A DNA stretch of 64,000 bases from Chloranthus sessilifolius (lineage: Eukaryota; Streptophyta; Magnoliopsida; Chloranthales; Chloranthaceae), in the NCBI GenBank assembly GCA_021018995.1, contig CM037587.1:60486104-60550103 (forward strand). Direction: 5' to 3'. The notes under the pieces were generated by a model. The model saw only the letters and a program-made list of their open reading frames with translations, was not told where the DNA came from and made no database searches. This document shows positions 36,400 through 47,621 of this stretch, piece by piece (the stretch's first letter is position 1; the number at the start of each line of letters is the position of its first letter). The position numbers were made by a program, and so were the translations under genes.

Positions 36400-36725
36400 C
36401 TGTGTATTTAAAGACGAGGATGGTGGAAGATGAATCGGTGTAATAACATCCAAGTTGCCGCAATTAATTGAGAGTGAGTTGGGAAGTGAAAAGTTACAGC
36501 AATCAGCGTGGGAAATGACAAATACATGTGACTCGCGCAGCTGGGCAAGGGGATCGCGAGATAAGAATGGAATCTCGCGATGATGGATGTTGCAGCTTGC
36601 AGTGCGCAAGAGGCTCTGCAGCATTTGTTGAAGCTCGCGATGGCGTAATAAAAACTCTATGTGAATTGCGCGAGAGCTTCCCACATCTCAATTTGGAATG
36701 CGCGAGGGCTTAGTACCAAACAGGG
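36400..36725 (-). promoter_or_regulatory. internal promoter-like block of element 3
   Basis: Six CGCGA-containing words (GATCGCGAGA, CTCGCGATG, GCTCGCGATG, TGCGCGAGAG, TGCGCGAGGG, CTCGCGCAG) lie within about 190 bases, followed on the minus strand by TTTAAATACAC and a CT-rich leader without ATG up to 36332. The same word cluster defines the U3 of this element's LTRs. Confidence 0.45.
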
Positions 36726-37369
36726 AGCAATTCATGCAGTGCAGAATACTCATCAAAAATATTCAAACAGTATCCATTCAATTCAAAAATCAGTAAATGG
36801 CAGAAGAAGTAATCATACCAACCCCACATAAACTCTATCAAACCCAACAGACTCAGACCCCATCGAGACACTACAATTTCCTAAAAACTATTGAAGAAAC
36901 GAAAGTAGTATAGTACAATAAGGACACAACTGTGGGTTAGGTAGATGAAGGGGTCCCTTGAAAATGAATAGTGTTCATAGGGTCGGCCGGTTTTTCGAGA
37001 CAAGGCTTAAGCCTCTGACCATTCACTTTCAAGGTCCTCCTAGATTTGGGATCCGTGACTTCCACAGCACCAGATGGGGACACATTTAAGACAATATAGG
37101 GACCTTCCCATCGGGATTTTAGTTTGCCAGGAAAGAATTTTAGTTTGGAGTTAAATAACCAAACCTTACCACCAGGTACGAACCTTTTTCTCTTCTCAGT
37201 AAGCCCTTGTCAAAGAAAGCTTTGGACCGTTCCTTGTAGATCCTGGCATTGGCGTAGGCATCCATCCTCAACTCGTCCAATTCAGACAGCTGCAGGGACC
37301 TGTGATGACCAGCAGAAGTTAGGTTCATATTTAAGTTTTTAATGGCCCAATAGGCCTTGTGTTCTAACT

Positions 37370-37985
37370 CTATGGGAGATGGCAAGCCTTGCCATAGACC
37401 AGTCTGAATAGGGACATTCCAATTGGAGTTTTATGGGCAGTCCTATAAGCCCACAGTGCATCATTGAGCTTGTCAGCCCAATCTCTCCTGTCAGTCCTTA
37501 CTGTTTTCTCAAGGATGTGCTTGATCTCCCTATTGGAAATTTCAACTTGCCCACTTGTCTGTGGGTGGTAGGGAGTAGCAATCCTATGGGTCATGTATTT
37601 TCTTGAGCAAGCTTTAAATTCCTCACAGCAGAAATGGCTACCCCCATCACTGATAATAGCGCTAGGGGTTCCAAATCTTGAGAAAATGTTCTGCCTTACA
37701 AATTTGAGGACCACCTGATTTTCATTGGTTCTTGTGGCAATGGCTTCTACCCATTTGGAAACATAATCCACTGCCACTAAGATGAAATGGTGACCATTAG
37801 AAGGATGAAAAGGGCCCATGAAGTCTATACCCCATACATCAAACAGTTCAACAACAAGGATGGGCTACAAAGGTATTGAATTTCTTTTGGACAGCCCTCC
37901 TAATTTTTGACATCTCTCACAGGCCTTGCAGTGTATATATGCATCTTTGAATAAAGAAGGTCAATAAAACCCACACTGCAGGACC
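37370..37985 (-). pseudogene. element 3 integrase region
   Basis: The minus strand shows the zinc-binding HCKACE-like motif (about 37895-37935) and then the catalytic core: [40 protein letters not shown] and [20 protein letters not shown], with the D-D-35-E carboxylates in place. It inserts element DNA into the host genome in active copies. Region of a broken element. Confidence 0.88.
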
Positions 37986-38179
37986 TTGTCAGCTATTTTT
38001 CTTCCACTAAAGTGGCCTCCACAGGCATTTTCATGGCACAAGGCCAGAATACTGGGGACATCACTTTCAGGAATACATCTTCGGATGATTTGGTCTGCAC
38101 AGTACTTGTATAGGCAAGGTTCCTCCCAAAAAAAATTTGACCTATGAGAAAAACAGGTCTTTGTCCATTTTGGTCCAGT

Positions 38180-39290
38180 GGGCAGGAATCTTTCCTATAA
38201 CAAGATAATTCACAATGTGTGCAAACCAGGGGACCAAGGATTGGATTGCAAATAATTGCTCGTCCGGGAAGGCATCATTTGTAGGACCATCAAGACACTT
38301 CTCCGACACAATTCTAGACAAGTGGTCAGCCACCACATTTTCCACACCCTTTTTGTCCTTGATTTCGATGTCAAACTCCTGCAGTAGGAGTATCCATCTA
38401 ATCAGCCTGGGCTTAGCATCTTTCTTGGACAATAGGTACTTCAATGCTAAGTGGTCAGTGAAGATTACAGTTTTAGATCCCAGCAGGTAGGATCTAAACT
38501 TGTCAACAGCATACACCACTACTAGAAGCTCTTTCTTAGTTGTGGTGTAATTCAGCTGAGCTTCAGCAAGTGACTTGCTGACATAAGCAATGACCACAGG
38601 CAGCTTATCCTTTCTTTGGCCCGAGACAGCACCTATTGCCAAATCTGATGCATCACACATCAATTCAAAGGGCAGGGTATAGTCTGGTGTCTGGAGTACA
38701 GGGGCAGAGGTAAGGAAGACTTTCAAAGTCTCAAAAGCCTTTAGACATTCAGCCGAGAAGTCGAAAGGCACATCCTGGCAGAGCAGGTGGCACAATGGCT
38801 TAGCAATTTTGCTGATGTCCTTAATGAACCTCCTATAGAATCCTGCATGCCTAAGGAAAGATCTGATTTGTTTGACTGTTTTTGGAGGGGGCAGATTGGC
38901 AATGAGATCAACTTTGGCCTTGTCTACCTCAAGACCTTCTTTAGAGACTACATGGCCCAACACAATGCCTTGTGTTACCATGAAGTGGCTCTTTTCCCAA
39001 CTTAAGACCAGATTGGTCTCCTCACATCTTTGCAAAACTAGGCTGAGGTGTTGTAGACACTGGCCAAAACTGTCCCCATAGACAGAAAAATCATCCATAA
39101 AAATCTCTAAAAACTTGTCAATCATATCAGAGAATATGGCATACATACACCTCTGAAAAGTGGTTGGCGCATTACACAGCCCAAAAGGCATCCTTCTGTA
39201 AGCAAAGGTGCCAAAAGGACAGGTAAAGGTGGTTTTCTCTTGGTCTTGAGGATGCACAGGGATCTGGTTGTAACCTCACTACCCATCAAG
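38180..39290 (-). pseudogene. element 3 reverse transcriptase and RNase H region
   Basis: Minus-strand reading [20 protein letters not shown], then the YMDD-type catalytic motif as [28 protein letters not shown] (thumb), then RNase H with [28 protein letters not shown] and [11 protein letters not shown]. Typical Ty3/gypsy Athila/Tat pol order. Only the later part of the RT domain is recognised. Confidence 0.9.
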
Positions 39291-39320
39291 AAAATAGTAA
39301 AAAGTTTTTCCGGCCAATTT

Positions 39321-39339
39321 GTCCCCGACAGCGGCCCCA
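39321..39339 (-). other. primer-binding site of element 3
   Basis: Minus-strand TGGGGCCGCTGTCGGGGAC, one base from the element 2 site, six bases from the 5' LTR. Confidence 0.85.
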
Positions 39340-39345
39340 AAAACT

Positions 39346-41711
39346 TGTTGCATTTCCCAGTGTGCTTACTTTATTTGTTGGTGGTAAAAGCAATTTAAAA
39401 TTAAAATAAAACAGGGGATGGAATCAGCACAACTGAGAAATCCTAGACCTGCAAGATACAGGATCCATTTGTAGCAAGTTTTGATAAGTAAGAGTTTGTC
39501 CCACAGGGAAAAGAGATCTACTGCTTCAAGGGAGCCATCTCTAGTAGTCCCTCTAGATCTGACTACAGATCTGGCAGTCCTAAAAGGAAGGGAGTTTAGG
39601 GTCACTTATTTTAAATATCCTAAGGTAGCCTAATGAATTAACTACAGAAAGGGTTGAGAAGATGGATGGAGTGTGGGAAAATAAATATAAAAAGGTGAGA
39701 AGTATGCTATTGGGTTCAGATCTGCTGGAATTTATGACTCAGATCCAAGTCTGCTGTTATAGAAATCCTGTCCAATGGCTACATTATCACCAAAGAGGAG
39801 AAAGAATCCAACTCATCTCTGTGCCATGATCCAATCCCTTAAGGTTATAACCTGTCCACTTAAATGGTCACAGACCATCCCATAGGGGAACCACAATCCA
39901 GAGATGGATCAAAACAAGTTTATCATTGTTGGCACTACTTCATCCAGGCTTCAAGCTCAAGAATCCATAGGGAACCTCAACCTCTAAAGCTCTATGTGTG
40001 GGGCTAAGGCTGTATAGGACCATGATAGCCCAGACACATAGAACCAGCAAGAGATTGAGTACCACCTTAGATCTAGCTATCCATTACTTGAGTGGGACTA
40101 CAATGGTCCAGTCACAAGCCTACAATCTCCATAACCAGATCAGATCTAACATTTGATGGCGAGTCTATACAAATATAGGGGATTCTGTCTTTGTACAATC
40201 TCCTACCAGGCTACAAGCTCAGGCTCGGAGAAGAAGGATCCATTTTGGATCGACGGATTGGATTCACCCTAAGGCTATAACCTGTCCACTTAAATGGTCA
40301 CAGATTATCCGAGAGGCTATCCTCCTCACGGAGCCCAAAACAAAACAAGAATATTGCTGCCACCACCATGGTCACGAGGCTACCAGCTCAGGCTCCCATA
40401 GGGATTTCAGATCTAGTGGATCCTGTGGTGGGGCTAAGGCTGTATCGGACCATGATAGCCCAGACACACAGGTCACTTGGATCTGAATGGGTCCTTAAAA
40501 TTAGTCCTCCATTGCTTTGAATCATAGCCAAAGTAATGGAGGATCACAAGGCAGCAGCCTTGCACAGAGCAACTCTCAAACACATGAATCCCATATAAGT
40601 ACAACACCCAATCACAAATTCCATTAATCTAATCTTCAATAAACATACATAGGCATGGCCAGCAAGTGCTGGGCCATGGAGAGAAGGTAAAGGAAAACTA
40701 CTTACAACTACAGTAGAACAGAAAAGAAAAAGATCTCAGAGCTCGTATCAGTGATACAGTCTGAGCTTCCGCTAGTGTCTAAATCTAAAGGTCCGTCCCC
40801 GTCTAAACCTAAACCAGGCTTAGGTTTATATAACAGTGGGTGTGGCAGTGCATTAGGGTTAGGAAACCCTAATTTTAGCGATGCCACGTGGCCTATTAAT
40901 GATCCTTAGATGCCTCAGGGTGCGTGCACAGAGATTTGAGCGTGAGAGTGCGTGCCCTAATCGCTGGAAATCCCCAGAATGTCCTCTACAGAATGATGGA
41001 AGTTGGAGTTCAGAGCTTCACCAGGTTGCAGTCGATTCCCAGACTTGTCACATGGTAGCATTGACTTCGCGAGGATGAGTTAGCATTAAAACTTCAGATG
41101 TCACGGGGTTGCAGCTTCTTGATGCTTTGAGCAATTGCGAGGTAGATAGTTAAGCTCTCGCTGGATTGAGCTTCGCAAGGTTTGATTGCTACTTGTGAAT
41201 AGCGCGGGAACTACGCGAGCATTCTATTTCGCAATAGATCTTCGCGAGGCTAACTTTTGCTTCGGGAGGCTGCTTTTTTCCTGAACAGCGCGAGAACTGT
41301 GCGAGAAGCTCACTTCTTAATGGAACTTCGCGAGAATCCTTGTGATAGCTTTGAGGCTTTTCTAAACTATGCGACAACTGCGCGAGGCAGGATTCTGAAG
41401 CTAGTCTGTCACTCAACTGCGTGAGAAGTTGTTGTGAAGTCTTGGGACTTCGCGAGGACTGCGCGAAGCATATTTTTCTGAATCCTCTGGAGCTTTGTCA
41501 ATTGCATGAGGCTTACCTCAGGTCTGGATTCATGACTCATTCTTCTAAGGGACTTCTGGTGCCAATACAGGCTCCTTAACAGGATTTATGGCCTTATTGC
41601 ACTGCTGTTTATTACCTACAAAAATAGCTTAACAAACATTTATTAGATGGCTAAGGGTTTAATCAAAGGCTAAGTTAAGGGGTGAAAAGTGATACTTTTC
41701 AGGTCTTAACA
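39346..41711 (-). repeat. 5' LTR of element 3
   Basis: Plus-strand start TGTTGCATTTCCCAG, end TCTTAACA, flanked by TSD copy GGTAT at 41712. Its TATA box is at about 40826-40836 on the minus strand (TTATATAAAC). The U3 CGCGAG cluster lies at about 41060-41510. Confidence 0.93.
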
Positions 41712-41716
41712 GGTAT

Positions 41717-43530
41717 CATCTCTTTTACCCAAGATACAACTGAAGACTTTCATCAATCCTGGGGGAGATTTAAAGAACTCCTCAAGAAATGCCCCCACTA
41801 TCAAATCCCTGAATGGTAATTGGTTCAAAGCTTTTACCAGGGAATTGATGCTAAAAGCAAATATATGATAGATGCCTCTTGTGGTGGCACCTATCTCCAT
41901 AAAACTGCTGAGGAGGCATGGGAGCTCTTTGACATCATCAGTGAAAACTCTTTGCAAAGGGAAACCTTAGCAAGAGATCTAGACCCTTCTAAATTGATGA
42001 AAGAGAACACGACAAGAGGAAAGACATATGAAGTGAGTGTGCCAAATGAGTTGGAAAGGAAAGTGGACAGCTTAACTCTGAAATTTGATAGGCTGATGGG
42101 AGCAATGCTGTCACCTGTGGCTGCTAGAGTGGAGGAGGCATGTGCTATATGCCAGTCCCCTGCTCACTCCCTAGATGAATGCCCATCAGCTGCCCAGTTT
42201 CCTAATTTTGTAACAGAGCATGTGGCTACAACTCGAGCCTATGAGCAGCAGCCTGCTGCTGGGTATCAATGGAGAAACCACCCCAATCTGAGGTGGAGAC
42301 AAGATGGATACCCCAGCCAGCAGCAGCAGCAGCCCCAGCAGCCCATGCCCTATAGAAATGCTCAGCCCTATCGAGAAGGTTATGCCCCAAGACCTCAATA
42401 TCAGCAAACCATGGCCCAACCTGTAGCTCCTCCTGTGCAGCAAGCTGCACCTACTCCAGCTATGAGAACACCATCTTTTGAGGAACACGTTCTATCTTCA
42501 TTATAACACTTGAACACCTTAACCCAAACTGTGCACTCTCACAACCAGAGCATCAAAAAGGTAGAGGACCAGCTTGGTCAGCTGTCTGATGCTCTGACTA
42601 GGAGAGAGGGAGGAAGGTTACCTAGCCAACCACAGGATAATCCACGAAGACAGTTTGTAGTGGGTGAAGTTTCCTCCACCTATGAGGAAGCCAAATCTAT
42701 GACAACTTTGAGGAGTGGTAGGCTAGTGGACAATCAAGTGAGCTGTGAGCCTGTGAGAAGTTTGAATGAAGAAAATGGAATGAGTTTTCCAAGAACACAA
42801 CAAAGGTCACCAATGGTGGACCTGCAGGAACAACCCAGTGTCAATAAAGAGGATGATATGGATCCTCAAGGAAAAGAAAAAATCAAAAAGAAAGAAGCCC
42901 CATTGGCTAAGACTGTAAGTGAGGGAGCACTCCCACACTTGCCATTTCCCAAAGCATTGCAAGGACCCTCCCCTTTTGACAAAGGGCAGGACAAATTTGA
43001 GGAAATGATGGAGACTTTCAAACAAGTAAAGATCAATCTGCCTTTACTGGATGCCATTAAACAAGTCCCAGCCTATGCCAAATTCTTAAAAGACCTATGC
43101 ACCCATAAAAGACAGTCCAGGATACACCTATCCAAGAAAGTCTTTTCAGCAGAAAAAGTCAAGCATGTCTTGTCCATTGCAACTCCCCCCAAACTTCAAG
43201 ACCCTGGACTCCCCACCATCCCCTGCATCATTGGGGATCATACCATTGACAAAGCCCTATTAGATCTGGGATCCAGTGTAAATTTGCTTCCATATTCAGT
43301 ATATGAGAAGTTGGGCTTAGGAAAATTAAAGCCCACACATGTTATACAGTTGGCCGACAGATCTGAAAGGAAACCTGTGGGGATAATCGAGGATGTTTTG
43401 GTGGGAGTTAACAAATTCTTTTATCCTGCTGACTTTGTGGTATTAGATATGGAGCCAAGTAAAGGTATTTCCTCCATCCCTGTGATTCTGGGCAGGCCCT
43501 TCTTGGCCACTACCAATGCCTGCATTTAGT
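41717..43530 (+). pseudogene. element 2 gag (rest) and protease
   Basis: Continues gag after element 3: WFKAFTRELMLKANI-like start, then EEAWELFDIISENS, a zinc-knuckle-like CAICQSPAHSLDECPS, a Gln/Pro-rich segment (42250-42460) and a coiled segment. The protease region follows: ALLDLGSSVNLLPYSVYEKL, IQLADRSERKPVGIIEDVLV and SIPVILGRPFLATTNACI, the Athila/Tat retropepsin pattern. Broken element; about two breaks in this part. Confidence 0.9.
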
Positions 43531-44100
43531 ACAGATCCGGAATCATGGAGGTCTCCTTTGGCAACATGAAAGTAAAGCTGCATGTGTACAGCACCAGCTC
43601 TCAACCCCCTTTTGATGAAACCTGTTTTTTCATTGCGGGGCTAGAGGAGGCTCTGCATGATAAATCCTCAACAGCTGCTGCAAAACAATGATTGGCCTAT
43701 AGAGAAAAAATTGCAACTAGGGGTTGAACAATTGCTAAGGATTGGATCCAAGAAGGATGAAAAGTTCAAGGAACATGGGAGGCCGTTAACCTTCAAGATC
43801 CTCCAGATTAGAACCTGTAGTTGAGTATGTACCATATGCACCATATTTTGCTTCTGTTTTAGATTTTTTTTTACTTTGCATCTCTAGTAGAATTCCTTTG
43901 CAATAAATATGCCATGTTCTCTAATGGGTCACCTTTTCAAATTTGCCAGCTGTTCTAAGATAAGGGGAGCTCATCCACATAAGAATCCAATCATAGGGCT
44001 GCACAGCAACAGAGCCTGATAAGTGCTGAAGCTAAGGGTGCCCAGAAAGGCAGCTTTATCTAGGTTTTGGAGCCTTCAATAGGCCTAATCTACATTTTGT
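43531..44100 (+). other. element 2, region after protease
   Basis: Short remains of the protease-downstream gag-pol sequence (EVSFGNMKVKLHVY, then FDETCFFIAGLEEALHD) fade into non-coding DNA with an ATTTTTTTTTACTTTG tract. No RT motif seen. Confidence 0.6.
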
Positions 44101-44127
44101 TAGGTTTCATGGTGATTTTGACAGGAT

Positions 44128-44727
44128 ATCTAATGGTTTCGATAGGAACTGGATTTTTCGACCGGTAAAATCAACTGCTCAACAGGTTAAATAAGGGCAA
44201 ACAAAGATTTCGGTAGGTGCTGAGTACATATCAGGCACCTATCGAAAAGATGTTGTCTCTGCCGTTTAAACCTACCGATAGGATGGTCTCACCTATCAAA
44301 ATCCTTAAAAATCATCCCTTTTGAAAGCTTTGATGTCTAAGCTTTCGATAGGACGCATCAACCTATCAAAACCATTCCATTCATCCTATCGAAATCGCAT
44401 TTTCACCTATATATACCTATCGAAAAGTCATTTGTGCTTCATTCCTTACCCTCTGAAAAACCCTATCTCTCTTCCTCATTTTTTCACCTCCCACTTTCTC
44501 TACTAAATCCTCACGGAATCTTTTGCTGTTTAGTGTGCCATCTTGTCAATACATTCAGCTTGCGTAGAGGAGCATTTTGCCCCTGATTCTAGAGAAATTG
44601 GAGTGGTGCATCGCTAGCTTTGTGAAACCCTAGGTACCTGGAGGTGATTTACCTTCCTACCATCACTCTGTTGTCTTTCTAAGTTTTCCCATTCCAAGTT
44701 GGTGAGAAATTACTCTCTGAGATTACA
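44128..44727 (+). promoter_or_regulatory. internal U3-like promoter block of element 2
   Basis: Between 44136 and 44424 there are five exact and several near copies of CCTATCG / CGATAGG, the word that marks this element's U3. A TATATATA box follows (44408-44415), then a CT-rich 310-base leader with no ATG until 44728. The layout (motif cluster, TATA, leader, ORF) copies that of the LTR promoter at 29210-29953. Confidence 0.55.
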
Positions 44728-46200
44728 ATGGATGAGCCTGAGGAAACACTAGCCAGCATACGCCAGAAATCAACTGCATCCACCCCTAAATCCTCCAAGA
44801 AAGCGCTACCTGCTACCAAACCACCTGTAAAGAGGAAGCTCGCTGAGGGGACACCCAAAAAGAGTCCTAAAGCTAAGAAAGGCAAAGCTGTTGAAATTCA
44901 GGAACCTGTGGTAGAAACACCCTTAGAGAGAACTACCCCTGACAGGCCCATTGCTGTAGAGCTTTCGGCTATACTAACCACCCCCAATGAATTTGTTGAC
45001 AAGTTAAACCTTATCCCTGAGACCGAATTTGATCTGGCATATTTTGCCAACATTAGAGAGTGTCAGAAAATACTGAGCTATTTGAAGAAAGAAGGCTTGT
45101 TGCCCCTACTGTCACCATTGAAGGAATCAGTGTATCCCAGGCTGGTGAAGTTATGGTACCAAAATTTGAAGAAGAAGGTGGCACAGGGACTGATGATGTA
45201 TTAGAAATTTCGATTGATGATTGGAAACTGACTATCGATCACAGAGACATAGGGAAGGCGTTGGGGGTCCCATACCAATTTAACTCCAACCGCGCTGAGG
45301 GAGCACCTATTGGAGCTACATTTAAGGATATGGCCAAGCAGCTAACCAATGGGATTGTGGGTTCTGGAGAATCCCTGATGAGAAGAGACCTCCATCCTAG
45401 CCTCAGATTCATGGATACCATCTTAAGGAAAAATGTCTATGTTACAGGACATTTGCAGGAGAGAAGGTCCCCATTAGTGGATGCTTTATTTTATTGTTCC
45501 AAGGGGCAGTTCGTGAATGCACCTAAGCTGATCTTTGAAACTATGGTGGACATAAATGACAAGGTGCTCAAAAGACAAGCTTTTGCTAAGGGAGGAGGCC
45601 TACGCTTCAGCAGACTCATCACCTGTCTGCTCAAAGCTGGAAAGTATAGGATCAAGGAGGTTGAGCCAGTGGAGAAAATGGCTCCCAAGGTCTTTGGAAA
45701 GAGGGCATGGTCTACAAGTTTAACCCTGATTCAAAAGACCAAGCCGGTTGAGGCAGAGGAGAAGGTGCCCACTACCTCAGTAGCAGATCATGCTGTTGAC
45801 ATTCCCCCATCCACCATTCCTCCTACATCACCCACTTTTTCATCCACCTTACCTACACCATCACCTACACCTGGGATCCTAGAACTCCCCACCTTCTCCG
45901 AGCCAATCACCACCATGTCTTCCCCACCCTCCCTCCAACCCCTTCCTGATTTTCCCCCTCCACCACTTCCTATACATACACAGGGTTTGGACCAGTTCAC
46001 TTCTACTGGTTTCTCTGCCCTCATTTCTTCAATTGTGGAGGATGTTGCTCATGAGTACACCCCACTTCCTGACTCCCCCCACACCACTCCTCCTCATTTT
46101 ACCCATGCCCCATCATCTCCTTTCCATCCCATTCATTCACCCATCCCCTCTACTTCCACCCTGCCTGATACTTTCACCCAAATCCTCTCCCTCCTTTAGT
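44728..46200 (+). pseudogene. element 2 second gene region, plant transposon-protein-like domain
   Basis: From the first ATG after the internal TATA box: MDEPEETLASIRQKSTASTP, a Lys/Pro-rich basic segment (KPPVKRKLAEGTPKKSPKAK), then a domain with DDWKLTIDHRDIGKALGVPY, SLRFMDTILRKNVYVTGHLQ, RRSPLVDALFYCSKGQFVN and GGLRFSRLITCLLK. This resembles the putative plant transposon protein family (PF20167) that accompanies Athila-type elements. It then becomes Pro/Ser/Thr-rich. It stands where pol would be expected. Function unknown; a nuclear or nucleic-acid-binding role is a guess from the basic segment. Broken, few breaks. Confidence 0.6.
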
Positions 46201-47621
46201 CCATTTAGGCCCAAGTAGCCACTAACACTGACCACCAGGCCCTCATGAGCTCATGTCTCCAATCAATTCAATCCACCCTCACTCCCCCCACTTCAGTCTC
46301 CCAACCTTTTCCCACTTCTCCTCCCTCCCCTGATCCCTCCCTTTTCCATTTCTCTCCTCCCTTTTCACCTATGGCCTCCCCCATCCCTACTGATATCCTT
46401 TTTATAGAGTTAGACGCTCCATCTTTACCCCCACCTTCCCCCCCAGCACCTGTTCTACCTTTATCCCCACCTACACCTATTTTTGCAGTTGTTGAGATAC
46501 CCACCACCCATTTCCCCTTTTCCTCCCCACCTGTTGTTCAGGATGCCGCCACCCAAACTGATCCATGGGAGGATCTGGTTCATTCCACCCCCTCCTCTTC
46601 GTCCACTCCACCCTTATCCTTGCCTCTTGTCCTTCGCCAATCCATATACATACCCCCCTACCTCACCCTCCTGTATGCAATGAGGGACAACCCTTAGATC
46701 CACAAGGATGTCTTGAGAGGTATGGCTGCACTTCGCGCTTCCCTTGAGGCCCCTTATGAGGAGAGGATTGCCAACATTGAATTAGAACACCGAATCCAGC
46801 TCCGCGATATCTCTCAAGGATGGTCTGAAATTCTGACTCGTTATGAGTCAGCAGAGCAAGTGGCAGCGGCTGAGAGTCTCATTACCAAGTATGAAAAGAA
46901 GAATTCTGAGCTCCTCAAGAAAAAGTTAGTCAATGCTTAGGAGATCATCAAGGCCACCAAGAAGCTCTCAGATGCTAATCTCCTCTATGCTGCCAAGAAG
47001 ATTGATATTTTGGAGAAAAAGGTTGCTTCCTTATTTTCTCAACCCTTTGAGTCTACCCCTCTTGCTACAACACCTCCTATTGTGCCTCCTGCCCCCCCTC
47101 CCCCCCTCATGTCCCCCCTTTACAACTATTCCTTCTGACCCCACATGGATGTTCCCCTCCCGCCACCGCCTCCTCACTCCTCGCCGCAACCTCCTCTCCT
47201 CCCCGCCTGTGTCCCTCCACCTGACCAACCTATCCCTCCCAAATCCAAAAGGTCTGCCTCCAAAAGAACCACCACCGCCAAGAGATCTGCTTCTGCTGCT
47301 GCCTCTATCAAAAAAGGAAAACAACCTGCTACCTCATCCAAAGCCGCTAAGCACACCAGGTCATCCGCTCAATCTGACCCCCATGACACCCTACTCTCTA
47401 GGGATGAAAGAAGGAAGGCTATTGCGGCTCTAGGATTGGATCCCTTGGAACTTTTCCCTTCTGATTCAGATTCGGATTCTATGCCTGCTGTTGATCATAA
47501 AGGTAAACAGCCTGCTGCCCAGTCTGAGGAGGCACCCGCAAAACAACCGCAGAAACCCAAATTCAAGGGCAAGGCCCCTGTATCTAAGGGACAGCTGGCA
47601 CTAAGTTGTATCTGGCTGTGA
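46201..47621 (+). pseudogene. element 2 second gene region, Pro-rich and coiled-coil part
   Basis: Continues with a very Pro/Ser-rich stretch, then a short coiled coil (IANIELEHRIQLRDISQGW, ESLITKYEKKNSELLKKK), then a Pro-rich segment and a Lys/Ala-rich tail with KKGKQPATSSKAAKHTRSSA and an acidic DSDSDS patch, ending KGKAPVSKGQLALSCIWL at 47621. The C-strand bias (long C and T runs on the plus strand) differs sharply from its neighbours. The several antisense and +1 frames here are composition shadows. Confidence 0.55.

Larger units (their letters stand above)
31869..41711 (-). mobile_element. Element 3: Athila/Tat-like gypsy element inside element 2
   Basis: The element reads leftward: 5' LTR 39346-41711, PBS 39321-39339, RT, RNase H and integrase (about 39290 to 37370), a small accessory ORF (36084-36332), PPT (34244-34262) and 3' LTR 31869-34243. 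The TSD GGTAT is perfect (31864-31868, 41712-41716). No gag-like region was recognised. The LTRs differ by about 5% over the first 330 bases, so it is younger than element 2, in accord with the nesting. Broken, with a few breaks. Confidence 0.93.

Noticed and set aside
46268-47324. Gly- and Pro-rich open frames on both strands
   Set aside because: They are shadows of the Pro/Ser-rich region of element 2 caused by strong C bias.
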